From assembly GCA_002328075.1 (NCBI GenBank), contig DCVT01000022.1:93855-157854 (forward strand): DNA of 64,000 nt. The letters are read 5' to 3'. Position numbers and translations under genes: made by a program. How positions within the stretch are numbered: position 1 is the stretch's first letter; the number at the start of each line of letters is the position of its first letter. The DNA comes from Anaerolineales bacterium UBA2181. GTDB taxonomy: Bacteria > Chloroflexota > Anaerolineae > Promineifilales > UBA4811. The notes under the pieces are model-generated. The model had not been told where the DNA came from. It searched no databases and worked only from the letters and a program-made list of their open reading frames with translations. Shown here one piece after another: positions 27,601-35,964 of the stretch.

Positions 27601-30600
27601 AAGGCGAAATGCACTACGGCGACCGGTCGCTTCCGGCCAACAACCGCCGTCGCAGCAGCGGACGGACCTAACAATGCAGTCAGCCGCGCCAGCGTTTCCT
27701 CGGCCTTCACTGCCAGGGTAGACGCCCCCAGCTCCCGGAAAGTGTGGATCGCGTGGCGCAATTCGGCCACATGCTCGCTTGACGGCGGTTTGCCAGCCTG
27801 AGCGGCGTGGCGGGCCAGGTCCAGCTCGGCTGATTCCAGTTGCAGATGGGCTAGTTCGTAGCGATTGCCGATCTGCTGGTAGAGCGCGAGCGCTTGGCCG
27901 TTCGCCTCCATCGCTGCGGCCCATTCGTGGTATGCCCGGTGCGCTAGTGAGCGGACTCGCAGCAGTTCTGCCCGCACCTCTGGCGGGCCCTCGGCGCAAC
28001 TGGCATCGGCCTCTTCGAGCCGGCGCACGGCCTCGACGCGCTTACCCTCGGCCAGGTCGGTCTCAGCCAGGTAACCTGAGGCCAGTGCAGCCAGATCCCG
28101 ATTTCCCGCTTTCGCGGCCGACTCCAGGCACGTTTCCAGGTCCCCCCGGGCCATGGTCAGCTCGCCAGTGCGGAGCCACAACAAACCTCGGTTGCCGTAT
28201 AGCTGGCTGGTCAGGTCGGGCGGTGCGCCCTGTTTTTCCAGCGCCGCAAACGCCTGTTCCAGCCAATTCAGCGCCTCATCGTATCGGCCGGCTTCCAGCA
28301 GCAAGAGGCCGAGAATGTTGGCACTGAGCACCACACCCTGATGGTCTCCGATCTCCTGCCGCACAAAGACGGCCTGGCGCATCAAGGGTTCGGCTTCGTC
28401 CCATCGGCCCAGGCGATAATACAAACCAGCGAGATTGGTCTGGGAACTGGCTGAACCCCACACGTCGCCGAGTTGGTCACGCATGGTGAGCGCTTGCCGG
28501 GCGCTCTCTACTGCCTGCGGCAACCGGCCGGCCCAATAGTGGATGGGGATTAGCAGATTGTAGGCGCCGGCCAGGGCGCGTCGATCCTGCTCATCGGACG
28601 CCAATTTCAGTGCGCGGAGAGCGTGTTCCTGCGCCGTTTCCATCCGGCCCTGCCGGCAGAACACCCATCCTATCTCCCGCTCGACGTCGGACCGGCTATA
28701 GATGGCGGGTCCGCCATTCAAGAGAGCGAGCGCGGATTGCAGCGCGCTGGTGGCCAGTGTGGCATCGCCCTGAGCCGCGTACACCCGACCTAATTGGTAG
28801 TGAACGTCGCCCAACCGGTAGTTGTCGAACCCGTGGGCCTCCTCTCTGGCCTCCTCGAGCAACGTCAGCGCTTCATCCAGTTGGTTGACCCGACCCAACA
28901 CCTCGGCCAGTCCCAGCGCTGTGTCCACTTCGAACTGGGTTGGCGGTTCGCCGGCACCGAGTACCGCACGCGCCCGTCGGAAAAGATCGATGGCTTCCTG
29001 GTTGGCGTACCTGTCGGCCGCTTGTCGAGCCGCCCGCGTCAGGTGAGGCAGGGCACGCGGCGAATGCGCCTTTTCCAGGTGGTAACCGATCAGCGCGTCG
29101 GAATCGACTGCCAGGTTGTCAGCCAAACGTTCGACGGCCTCGGCTGCCTTGGCATGCAGAGCTCCCAATTCGCTGCGGAGCACGGTCTGGTAGACTGCTT
29201 CCTGCACCAATGAGTGGCGGAAAAAGAACACGGGTCTATCACCGCCGGCAGCTCGCTGCACATAATCTGCCTGCTCCAACACGCGCAATTGAGCGCGAAG
29301 CGATTCCTCGTCAGAGCCGGTGAGGGCCAACAGCAGCGGCAGCGTGAAGCGGGGCCCCAGCACGGCCGCCTGGATCAGCAGTCGTTTAAGGTTGGCCGGC
29401 AGCCGGTCATACCTTCCCAGGATGAGACCGGTGACGGTCTCGGGTATCTGCTCTACTGCATCGACCCAACCGTCCGCCAGTTTCCAACCGGCTGGAGAGC
29501 GCTCCAGCACCTGGTCATCCAGCAACATCCGTACGAGTTCCTCGGTGAGTAACGGGTTGCCGCCGCTCCGCTCGGCGATTCGTCGAAGGAGCGGACCTGG
29601 CCGGGACACCGCGGGCAACAAGAGCGAGGCCAATTCCTCGCTCTCGTCCCGTTCGAGCGGACTGAGCTGCAGCCGGATTGGCGAGTATGTTGAGGTTGCG
29701 CCGGTCTGGAGCAAGGCGTGCTCCAGGTCGGGTGACACGGGTGTGCGGGCGATGGCGATAATGGCCAGCGGAATTTCGGTCACCAAGTCCGCGCTGTGGG
29801 CCAACACCGCCAGTGACGATTCATCTGCCCATTGCAGGTCGTCCAGAGCGAGCACCAGCGGTCGGCGCCGCGCCAGCCACGCGAACAGACGACGGAAAGC
29901 AGCCATAATGCGACGCTGTTGCTGCTGTGCGTCGCCAGGTGGCGCTGAATCAGCTGCTTCCCGACCCAAGAGCAAGGCGAGGGGCGGCCGGACGGCGTCT
30001 GCCAAGGTACCCATGGCGGCCAAGAGCGACTCAAGGCGTCCCTCGCGCGCAGCAATTGGCTCTTCCGGCAAGATGCCGCATAGGTGCTCCAGCAGGGTTC
30101 GGAGGAGCGCGTAGCCACTGCCCTGAGCCGGCGAACAAGTTGTCCGCACCACCTCACACTGACTGCCAAGGCTGGACAACGCTTCCTCAACCAACCGGGT
30201 CTTGCCTATTCCGGGTGGCCCCGACACCAGCATGAGCAGGCCGTTGCGGTCCACCTGCAGGCGCTGCAGATGGTTGCTCAGTTTCTCCAGTTCTTCGTCA
30301 CGTCCCACCAGCCTGACGTTGGCAGCCCACTGCCCCCGTCGTGGGAGCGGGCGCAGGCGAGGACCCGTAACCTCGTACCCCACCACCGGTCGGTCGATCC
30401 CTCTCAGCTGCAGCCGAACCGGGTAGGAGAAGCCAAAGTGGGACCGTGTCAGCCGGTGCACCGCCTCGCTGACCAGCACCGTGCCCGGTCGGGCTGCTTC
30501 CTGCAGCCGGTTGGCAAGGTTCACCGCGTGACCGAAAACAGTCGAATCCTGGAGAGAACCGGTGTCGATCTGCCCGTGTACCACGGGACCCGTATTGACG

Positions 30601-31031
30601 CCGACTCGCAGTGCTAACTCCCAGTCCAGATCACGGCTGGCTTGGGCTTGAACCTCGGCGACAATCTGCTGCATCTCCAGACCGGCGGTCACCGCGCGAA
30701 CCGGGTCATCTTCGTGGGCCTGGGGCAACCCAAACGTGGCCAGAAAGCCGTCCCCCACGTACCGGTCGATGTGCCCGTCCTGGCGCCGCACCGCCTGCGC
30801 TAACCTTTCAAAGAGCTCACGCACGGTGTGATAGACCGTCTCAGGGTCGGTTCGGGCGGCCGTGCGCGTGTAGTTGGTCAGGTCGGCAAACAGGAGGGTT
30901 GTGAGGCGACGGGAGCGCTGCTCATCCACTGACGGAACGCCAACTGGAGCCGGCGTCAGGGCAGCGCCGCAGTGCCCGCAGAAACGGAAAAGGTCAGGCG
31001 ACTCCTTCCCGCAAACCGAACAGATTAGCAT
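24684..31031 (-). CDS. Giant double-module adenylate cyclase/AAA ATPase/TPR signalling protein
   Basis: 2115 residues. N-terminal zinc ribbon (CSVCGKE, FCGHCG); class III nucleotide cyclase (about 38-215) with metal-binding Asp in LFADLTNYT and GDGF and the transition-state pair in VNLANRL; STAND-type ATPase with GPPGIGKT (about 272) and LALDDLQWAD; TPR superhelix (about 680-1060). Then a second module: a degenerate cyclase-like domain (about 1130-1310) lacking the Asp (VVHFALS), a second ATPase with EAGMGKSR (about 1355) and LLLFEDIHFID, and more TPRs to the end. It is probably a ligand-sensing switch with one active and one regulatory cyclase domain. Start ATG 31031 places the zinc ribbon first. 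Confidence 0.88.
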   Translation of the reverse strand: MLICSVCGKESPDLFRFCGHCGAALTPAPVGVPSVDEQRSRRLTTLLFADLTNYTRTAARTDPETVYHTVRELFERLAQAVRRQDGHIDRYVGDGFLATFGLPQAHEDDPVRAVTAGLEMQQIVAEVQAQASRDLDWELALRVGVNTGPVVHGQIDTGSLQDSTVFGHAVNLANRLQEAARPGTVLVSEAVHRLTRSHFGFSYPVRLQLRGIDRPVVGYEVTGPRLRPLPRRGQWAANVRLVGRDEELEKLSNHLQRLQVDRNGLLMLVSGPPGIGKTRLVEEALSSLGSQCEVVRTTCSPAQGSGYALLRTLLEHLCGILPEEPIAAREGRLESLLAAMGTLADAVRPPLALLLGREAADSAPPGDAQQQQRRIMAAFRRLFAWLARRRPLVLALDDLQWADESSLAVLAHSADLVTEIPLAIIAIARTPVSPDLEHALLQTGATSTYSPIRLQLSPLERDESEELASLLLPAVSRPGPLLRRIAERSGGNPLLTEELVRMLLDDQVLERSPAGWKLADGWVDAVEQIPETVTGLILGRYDRLPANLKRLLIQAAVLGPRFTLPLLLALTGSDEESLRAQLRVLEQADYVQRAAGGDRPVFFFRHSLVQEAVYQTVLRSELGALHAKAAEAVERLADNLAVDSDALIGYHLEKAHSPRALPHLTRAARQAADRYANQEAIDLFRRARAVLGAGEPPTQFEVDTALGLAEVLGRVNQLDEALTLLEEAREEAHGFDNYRLGDVHYQLGRVYAAQGDATLATSALQSALALLNGGPAIYSRSDVEREIGWVFCRQGRMETAQEHALRALKLASDEQDRRALAGAYNLLIPIHYWAGRLPQAVESARQALTMRDQLGDVWGSASSQTNLAGLYYRLGRWDEAEPLMRQAVFVRQEIGDHQGVVLSANILGLLLLEAGRYDEALNWLEQAFAALEKQGAPPDLTSQLYGNRGLLWLRTGELTMARGDLETCLESAAKAGNRDLAALASGYLAETDLAEGKRVEAVRRLEEADASCAEGPPEVRAELLRVRSLAHRAYHEWAAAMEANGQALALYQQIGNRYELAHLQLESAELDLARHAAQAGKPPSSEHVAELRHAIHTFRELGASTLAVKAEETLARLTALLGPSAAATAVVGRKRPVAVVHFALSRPVVGPDTATQEATEQMISQLARTARLAGAAAVLTPTGTVALLSEMEPVPGDSLPARAIRLARNALEAATQLNQGSLRQRHVAVPVSVGIAIGKWNQFVHRPEAAANWVARSQAGRHAAALAGRRSSGAIMLSESVALQVQERYALEAVDVGAGEPAYLLGPPRAESPLPHPLPGASLRLIGRHAEMTALRAWIDRTAARANGQVCYVEAEAGMGKSRLVEELLAYAQPAVRCYQGKCEAFRSNISFWPLIEMLGRSAGNASEHGPETESESGRQLRNLLDLRPADSADEQLARHLGPAEWRSELLGRVRTFLISEAAVRPVLLLFEDIHFIDLASLELIDYILPLTFQASISVMLVARAEMPGPHRALVAKAERVCREGYLRVSFGGLDLNEGMDLARELLQTPELPTKLQPRLEPFAAHPLSLEEGLRFLIERQWLLPKNGSWRWAEPPDHRERAIPDSYKNLVLARLDMLDKQTLHLFQAASVLGEEVDRLLLSRVAPDPDLPGRLSELVERGWLIAPTPERPTTFRFKHTLTRETVYATLMTSKRRLLHQRAAEAIRTLYQEEQEHTELLAHHYAESSQREEALHFAVRAAEKSAARFALSESASHYARAEQLLSPSPEKPRRTLARILLGMADVHLLRGEPSQAAVRANSLLADPDSSAGPRAQAYRRLADAQRQMGEFRVALESYQRAADLLALSDEPPAAAEAEHWAIQVGLARAWFDMRENDLASEQAAMVTERIDRRSQPRLAAEAFTLLGGISRRSGDLAGGRQMVQRSLEINRSIGNRSGVAADYTNLGTLVASLGHEPDEARDWLRLGLEMSRELADSRGTAIALNNLGLLARNQGLLDESQGYLRQAVDTARHSDLTQVLAQSLSNLGQVLTSVGSLYEALETLGEAESLAERYGFRNLLSEVRWKQADCLLQSGDLAAAEAAGMAARALAAEVGSHDLAAQAERVLERINRMRGTG

Positions 31032-31338
31032 GGTCTTGCCGGATAATCCCCCGCGATCTGCTTTTGTCGGCCCGTTCCCCAAACAGCAGCTGCTTGGGCC
31101 TCTTGGGACGACACCGAGGCGCTCGGCAGGTCAGGTCACCGGCGCCAGAGGGTGTATGTATTTCAAGGTGGACAGCATGCCGGCAACCTTTGGCTGACCG
31201 GCGGACGCGCCCTGCCAATCGGTCAAGACGGTGCTCTTCCAGAGCAGATGCCACCTCACGGCCGGTCGCCGTCACCGCATGGAGCCAGTGGTTGCTCCCG
31301 GATTGGAGGTCTATGGACGAAAGCTGTGGCGCAGCGAC
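31032..31338. other. Gap between the giant gene and the small membrane protein
   Basis: About 307 nt. No gene, promoter or terminator recognised. The giant gene may be read from the promoter at 31594-31621. Confidence 0.35.
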
Positions 31339-31506
31339 CTAGCCGCTAAACCCGATAAAACCGCCCAACACATCTGGCTGGCTGAGCAACAGCAATGCGG
31401 CTGCCACCGTCATGCTCAGGCTCCAGAGCAAAGCCTGCGCCCGGCTCCACAGAAATCCATCATTGCCTTCGTTCTGATTCTCGAGTGGCTTCTGGCGGTT
31501 ATTCAC
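31339..31506 (-). CDS. Small single-pass membrane protein
   Basis: 55 residues: charged N-terminus (MNNRQKPLENQNEG), then one hydrophobic helix (AQALLWSLSMTVAAALLLL) and a short Gly/Phe end. Start is GTG at 31506, because GGAGGT lies just 6 nt upstream and a TTGACT-16-TACAAT promoter is 88 nt upstream. No family recognised. Confidence 0.5.
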   Translation of the reverse strand: MNNRQKPLENQNEGNDGFLWSRAQALLWSLSMTVAAALLLLSQPDVLGGFIGFSG

Positions 31507-31593
31507 TTCTGACCTCCAAACAATAGTGATCACGGTGTCTTGATGCAGAGGACAACTCCAGCACAGATCGTGCCAGACACATGCTCTATCAAC

Positions 31594-31621
31594 ATTGTAT
31601 CACCGGTTTCGCTCAAGTCAA
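31594..31621 (-). promoter_or_regulatory. Sigma70-type promoter
   Basis: Minus strand: TTGACT (31621-31616), 16-nt spacer, TACAAT (31599-31594). It drives the small membrane protein and possibly the giant signalling gene. Confidence 0.65.
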
Positions 31622-31744
31622 CGGGACTGGGGTCACAATTGGGAAAATCTTGATAGAACCACGCCACTCTCTTGGTCGGAAGGCCTCCCCGCACCTTGGC
31701 CGCAAGACGACCAACCGGGTGCTGTAACTGCCAAGTTGGCGTTT

Positions 31745-33748
31745 TTACCGCGGATTCTGGGGCCGGGATATCTGCATGTGCCGGAGGAACCAGTCGACCT
31801 GCCGGGTGGTCGAATCTACCACTTCCGGAAAACTCCGGGCGCCGTGGACCGCGTGGGGGTAGAGTGCCAAGACCGATTCGGCGCCGCTCTCAATCAGTGC
31901 CCGGTGAAACGCCAGCGCCTGGCTTGGCGGCGTGTTCTGATCCATCTCGCCCGCCAAGATCAGCGTTGGGGTCCGCACTCGCCCGGCAAACATGACCGGC
32001 GACCGTTGATAGTACAGCCCGCCAGCGGCCGAGGGGTCATCCTCCAGGAACAGCGCGTCAAAGTCCGGTATCTGGCTGGTAAAGTGCTGGCTGCACCAAT
32101 CGGTCACCGGCGAGATCGGAACCGCAGCCGCAAAGCGCGAATCCTGGGTGATGAGCCAACAGGACATGTAACCACCGTAACTGACGCCGGTGACGCCGAG
32201 TTGGTCCCGATGGGCAATGCCCTGCTGCACCAGTGCGTCCAGGCCGGAGAGGTAGTCATGAACGTCGGCGCCACCCATATCGCCCCGCACCAATCGGGCA
32301 AAGTCCTGCCCCCGGCCGGTGCTGCCGCGCGGGTTGGGGAGGAACAGCGCACAACCGCGGCTGACCAACGGCTGGGCGTTGACGAGGCGAGCATAGTAGC
32401 GGTTCCGATTGGCCCACACCGGCCCGCCGTGGATCACGGTCACCAGGGGAAACGGTCTCTCACCGTCCGGGGTCACCAGCCAGCCATGGATCTCTAGCCC
32501 ATCCGGCGCGGTCCAGTGTGCCGGATGCATGTGGCCGGCCCGGGCTGCTTCTTCCGCGGCCCCCGGGTGCCCCAACGAGAGGACTGTCTCGCAGCGGTTG
32601 TCACGGACGACGACCACCTCGGGCGGGCGCAGGTGCCCTTCGACCATCATTAAGCAATCAGACTCGCCGATGGGTGAGACGGTTGGATACCAGGCACCAC
32701 TGGTCAGCTCTGTGCTGGACCAATACTCAACTGCAGCATCCCGACGCAGGTCATATTCGCCCACCACCGTCTCCCAGTCTCGGTGTCCGGCGTACAGCAG
32801 GCGGTCGTCGTCACGCCACGTGACCCAGGAGACGTCCACTCCGCGAGTGTCCAGGGCCCTTGCTGTGCCGGTGGCTGGATCCAAGAGCAGGACCGTGCCG
32901 CAGACCAGGTACCGGTCACTGCTGACCGCCTCCACGACCGCCAGCTGTCGTCCCGAGGGGTTGGCAGCCGGCCAACCGAGCTGGTCCGCCGGCCGGTACA
33001 GGATCTTTTCGCGGCCGGTATCCAGATCGATGAGCGCCAGCCTAGCGCGATACCAACTGCCCTCGCCGTGGCTGTCAGACACAATGGCTGCCACCGCGCC
33101 GTCGCCACACCAGGTCGATTCCCAGACATTGAGCCCGGGCCGCGACAGGACCTGCGACCCGCCGCCCGCCAAGTCATGGACCCAAATCCGCCGCCACAGG
33201 TTCTCAGCATCGCCCGTGTGCATGGTGGGAACCCAGGACGGCAATGGTTCGGCGGCCTCGGCCGTGCGGCCGCCGCCCTGGATTCCAGCCAGGTCTGCTC
33301 CCAGGCCGGCGACCCCCACCAGGATTTGCCGGCCACTCGGAGACCAGGCCAGGTACTCGGCGGTCCCATCCAACCGGGGCGTCGCCACGACCTCTCGCAA
33401 ACGGTCGGTCCGCAGCAGGAAGAGTTGGCAACGACCCCGTTGGGCCCGGTCGGAGAGAAAGGCCAGGTATCCGCCATCCGGCGACCACCGAGGCAGCCGG
33501 TCGTTGTGTGGGCCAGCAGTGATGATCTCCATATGGCCGGTGTCCAGGTCGGCCAGGCACACTCGCGAAGCCATCGGCCCCTCGATGGACTCCAGCCGAA
33601 AACCCGTAAAGGTCGCCAGCCGGCCACCGGGAGCCGCCGTCAGGTCGGCGCCGTCAACGATCAGACCGGAACCCGGCCGGTAGAGGTTGGTGAAATGAGC
33701 CTCGATCTCCCGGTAAAGCGGGGTGCGGCGAATGTCGCGGTTGAACAT
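31745..33748 (-). CDS. S9-family serine peptidase (prolyl oligopeptidase type)
   Basis: 667 residues: a seven-bladed propeller (roughly 1-400, with repeated PRWSPDGGYLAF and LAWSPSGRQIL blades) and a C-terminal alpha/beta hydrolase. The nucleophile is in GVSYGGYM (about 523), Asp in GEMDQNTPP (about 601) and His in PHAVHGAR (about 635), so the triad is complete. No signal peptide. Such enzymes cleave short peptides in the cytosol, and it lies 29 nt behind an oligopeptide-type permease, fitting breakdown of imported peptides. Start ATG 33748 was preferred over a longer non-protein-like frame. Confidence 0.88.
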   Translation of the reverse strand: MFNRDIRRTPLYREIEAHFTNLYRPGSGLIVDGADLTAAPGGRLATFTGFRLESIEGPMASRVCLADLDTGHMEIITAGPHNDRLPRWSPDGGYLAFLSDRAQRGRCQLFLLRTDRLREVVATPRLDGTAEYLAWSPSGRQILVGVAGLGADLAGIQGGGRTAEAAEPLPSWVPTMHTGDAENLWRRIWVHDLAGGGSQVLSRPGLNVWESTWCGDGAVAAIVSDSHGEGSWYRARLALIDLDTGREKILYRPADQLGWPAANPSGRQLAVVEAVSSDRYLVCGTVLLLDPATGTARALDTRGVDVSWVTWRDDDRLLYAGHRDWETVVGEYDLRRDAAVEYWSSTELTSGAWYPTVSPIGESDCLMMVEGHLRPPEVVVVRDNRCETVLSLGHPGAAEEAARAGHMHPAHWTAPDGLEIHGWLVTPDGERPFPLVTVIHGGPVWANRNRYYARLVNAQPLVSRGCALFLPNPRGSTGRGQDFARLVRGDMGGADVHDYLSGLDALVQQGIAHRDQLGVTGVSYGGYMSCWLITQDSRFAAAVPISPVTDWCSQHFTSQIPDFDALFLEDDPSAAGGLYYQRSPVMFAGRVRTPTLILAGEMDQNTPPSQALAFHRALIESGAESVLALYPHAVHGARSFPEVVDSTTRQVDWFLRHMQISRPQNPR

Positions 33749-33777
33749 CCATTGATCTCCTGACTGGTGACGCTGCG

Positions 33778-34704
33778 CTAGCGGTCCAGCACGCGTGGAT
33801 CCAGTGCATCTCGCATCCCGTCGCCGATAAAGTTGAGCGCGAGCACCGCGCTCAACATGGCCAGGCCGGGAAAGGCAGTAAGCCACCAGCTGTAAAATTT
33901 GAAACGCCCGGAGGATATCATGGCGCCCCATTCGGCCGTCGGAGGCACGACGCCCAGACCGATGAAACTGAGCGCGGCGATGAACAGAATAATGTTCCCC
34001 ATGTCCAGCGACGCCTTGACCAGGCTGGCCGACACTACGTTGGGCAGAACGTGACGGAAGAGGATTCGGCCGCTGTCCACGCCCAAACACTGAGCAGCCA
34101 TCACGTACTCGCGGCGCTTGACAGAAAGCACCTGACCTCGAATCAGACGGGCGTACTCGGGCCACCAGACCAGGATCAGGGCGATGATGGCGTTTTGCAG
34201 GCTGGGTCCGAGCACGGCCGCAATGGCCAACGCCAGCACGATGGGAGGAAAGGACATGGTGACGTCCGCCACGCGCATGACCACCAGGTCAAAGATTCCC
34301 CCCAGGTAGCCGGCCAGGGCGCCGATGAGCGAGCCAAAGACAAATTCCACCATGACCACTATCAGCCCGGCAGGAATCGAGATGCGAGCCCCATAGACGA
34401 CACGACTGAAGACGTCGCGCCCCAGCTCGTCAGTGCCAAAGAGGTGCTCGCCTGAAGGAGGCAGGAGTCGACTTTCGATTTGCTGATACTGGGGGTCATA
34501 CGGGGCGATGAGCGGCGCTCCCAGCGCAATTACACACCATAACAGCATGATGACTCCGCCGACCTCGGCCATTCGGTTGCGAAGTAGCGATCCCAGCGCC
34601 CGCCGCCACGGCGTGTCAGCTGCCCCAGAACGAATCCTGGGCCAACTCCTGCTGCTGGTGGCAGTCTGTTCGGGCGTCCGCGAATCCGCTTGGCTGTCAC
34701 TCAT
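33778..34704 (-). CDS. Dipeptide/oligopeptide ABC permease, DppC-like
   Basis: 308 residues with a cytoplasmic N-terminal tail, PYDPQYQQIESRLLPPSGEHLFGTDELGRDVFSR (the classic DppC/OppC region), and six membrane helices. The ATPase-contacting EAA-type loop reads EYVMAAQCLGVDSGRILFRHVLPN. It lies 3 nt after the DppB-like gene. Confidence 0.9.
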   Translation of the reverse strand: MSDSQADSRTPEQTATSSRSWPRIRSGAADTPWRRALGSLLRNRMAEVGGVIMLLWCVIALGAPLIAPYDPQYQQIESRLLPPSGEHLFGTDELGRDVFSRVVYGARISIPAGLIVVMVEFVFGSLIGALAGYLGGIFDLVVMRVADVTMSFPPIVLALAIAAVLGPSLQNAIIALILVWWPEYARLIRGQVLSVKRREYVMAAQCLGVDSGRILFRHVLPNVVSASLVKASLDMGNIILFIAALSFIGLGVVPPTAEWGAMISSGRFKFYSWWLTAFPGLAMLSAVLALNFIGDGMRDALDPRVLDR

Positions 34705-34707
34705 TCG

Positions 34708-35727
34708 CTACACCTCGACGATGCGGGGGTCAATGACCGCGTAGAGGATATCCACCAACAGACTGCTCAACATAAAGACTACAGCTATTACCAGCGCTGT
34801 GCCCATGAGCGCAGGGATATCCAGCGTCCGGGCAGCATCCACCGCATACTTGCCGATGCCGGGCCAGGCAAAGATGGTCTCGGTCATGATGGAGCCGGCC
34901 AACAGCCAGGAGACCTCTAACCCAAGGATGGTCACAGTGGGGATGAGGGCATTGCGCAGCGCATGGACCACGATCACCTGCCGAGCGTATAGCCCCTTGG
35001 CGTGGGCGGTCCGTATATAATCCATGCCCAAGACTTCCAGCAGTGATGCGCGGGTGATGCGGGCAATCAGCGCCAGCGAAAACCAGCCCAGGATGACCGC
35101 CGGAAGGACCAAGTGCGAGAGGGCGCTTGAAAGGGCAGCGCCGTTCCGGGCCAGCAGCGAATCCACCACCAGCAACCCGGTCGTGGTCTCGGGCATGACC
35201 ATGCGCGAACTGATTCGGCCGGGCCCGGGAAGCACCTGCAGGCGAAAGTAGAACACGTACAACGCCATCAGGCCCGACCAGAAGGGCGGCATGGAGGCAC
35301 CCAGCAGCGAGATCACGCGCGCCAGGTGATCCACCCACCGACCGGAATAAAGAGCAGCCAGAATGCCCAACGGAAGGCCGGCCAGCAGGGCAAACGCCAG
35401 CGCCGAAAAAGCCAACTCGATGGTGGCGGGCAGATACTCGCGCAGATCCTGCGCCACCGGCCGTTTGCTCCTGAACGACACGCCCAGGTCTCCACGTGCC
35501 AGGTTCAACACGTAGCGCAGGTACTGCTCCGGCAGGGAACTATCCAACCCCCACTTGTCGATGGCGGCCTGTCGTTGCTCGGGGTTGCTCATTGCCTTCT
35601 GATCCAGGATCACCGCCAGCGGGTCGGCCGGAACCAGATGACTGACCACAAAGATGGCCAGCGTCACCCCGATGAGCATGGGAAAGATGAGCAACAGACG
35701 TCGAACAATGTGGGAGGCAATTCCCAT
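34708..35727 (-). CDS. Dipeptide/oligopeptide ABC permease, DppB-like
   Basis: 339 residues, beginning IVRRLLLIFPMLIGVTLAIF, followed by LVPADPLAV, six helices and the EAA-type loop DYIRTAHAKGL. This is the usual DppB/OppB partner of the next gene. Together with the binding protein at 35965 it forms an importer that lacks its ATPases here. Confidence 0.9.
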   Translation of the reverse strand: MGIASHIVRRLLLIFPMLIGVTLAIFVVSHLVPADPLAVILDQKAMSNPEQRQAAIDKWGLDSSLPEQYLRYVLNLARGDLGVSFRSKRPVAQDLREYLPATIELAFSALAFALLAGLPLGILAALYSGRWVDHLARVISLLGASMPPFWSGLMALYVFYFRLQVLPGPGRISSRMVMPETTTGLLVVDSLLARNGAALSSALSHLVLPAVILGWFSLALIARITRASLLEVLGMDYIRTAHAKGLYARQVIVVHALRNALIPTVTILGLEVSWLLAGSIMTETIFAWPGIGKYAVDAARTLDIPALMGTALVIAVVFMLSSLLVDILYAVIDPRIVEV

Positions 35728-35964
35728 CCGAACTCCAGTCTAGGCTGGTCCAATCTACATCGCTTGGTCCGGCGCTTGATGTACCGCGAAAGCCATCCAC
35801 GATTGCGTTGGCCGAATCGCGGCGCCCTTGGTTTCCGTGACAGGTTCTCTCCCCCGGGTTGCAGAGCGTGGGCTCCGACCAACCGCGCTGGTCGCAAGCC
35901 CACGCCCGCATTTCGGGGCGAACCGGGGTCGTTCAGCTCCAGGAGGGCTGCCCGACCCGGTCTG

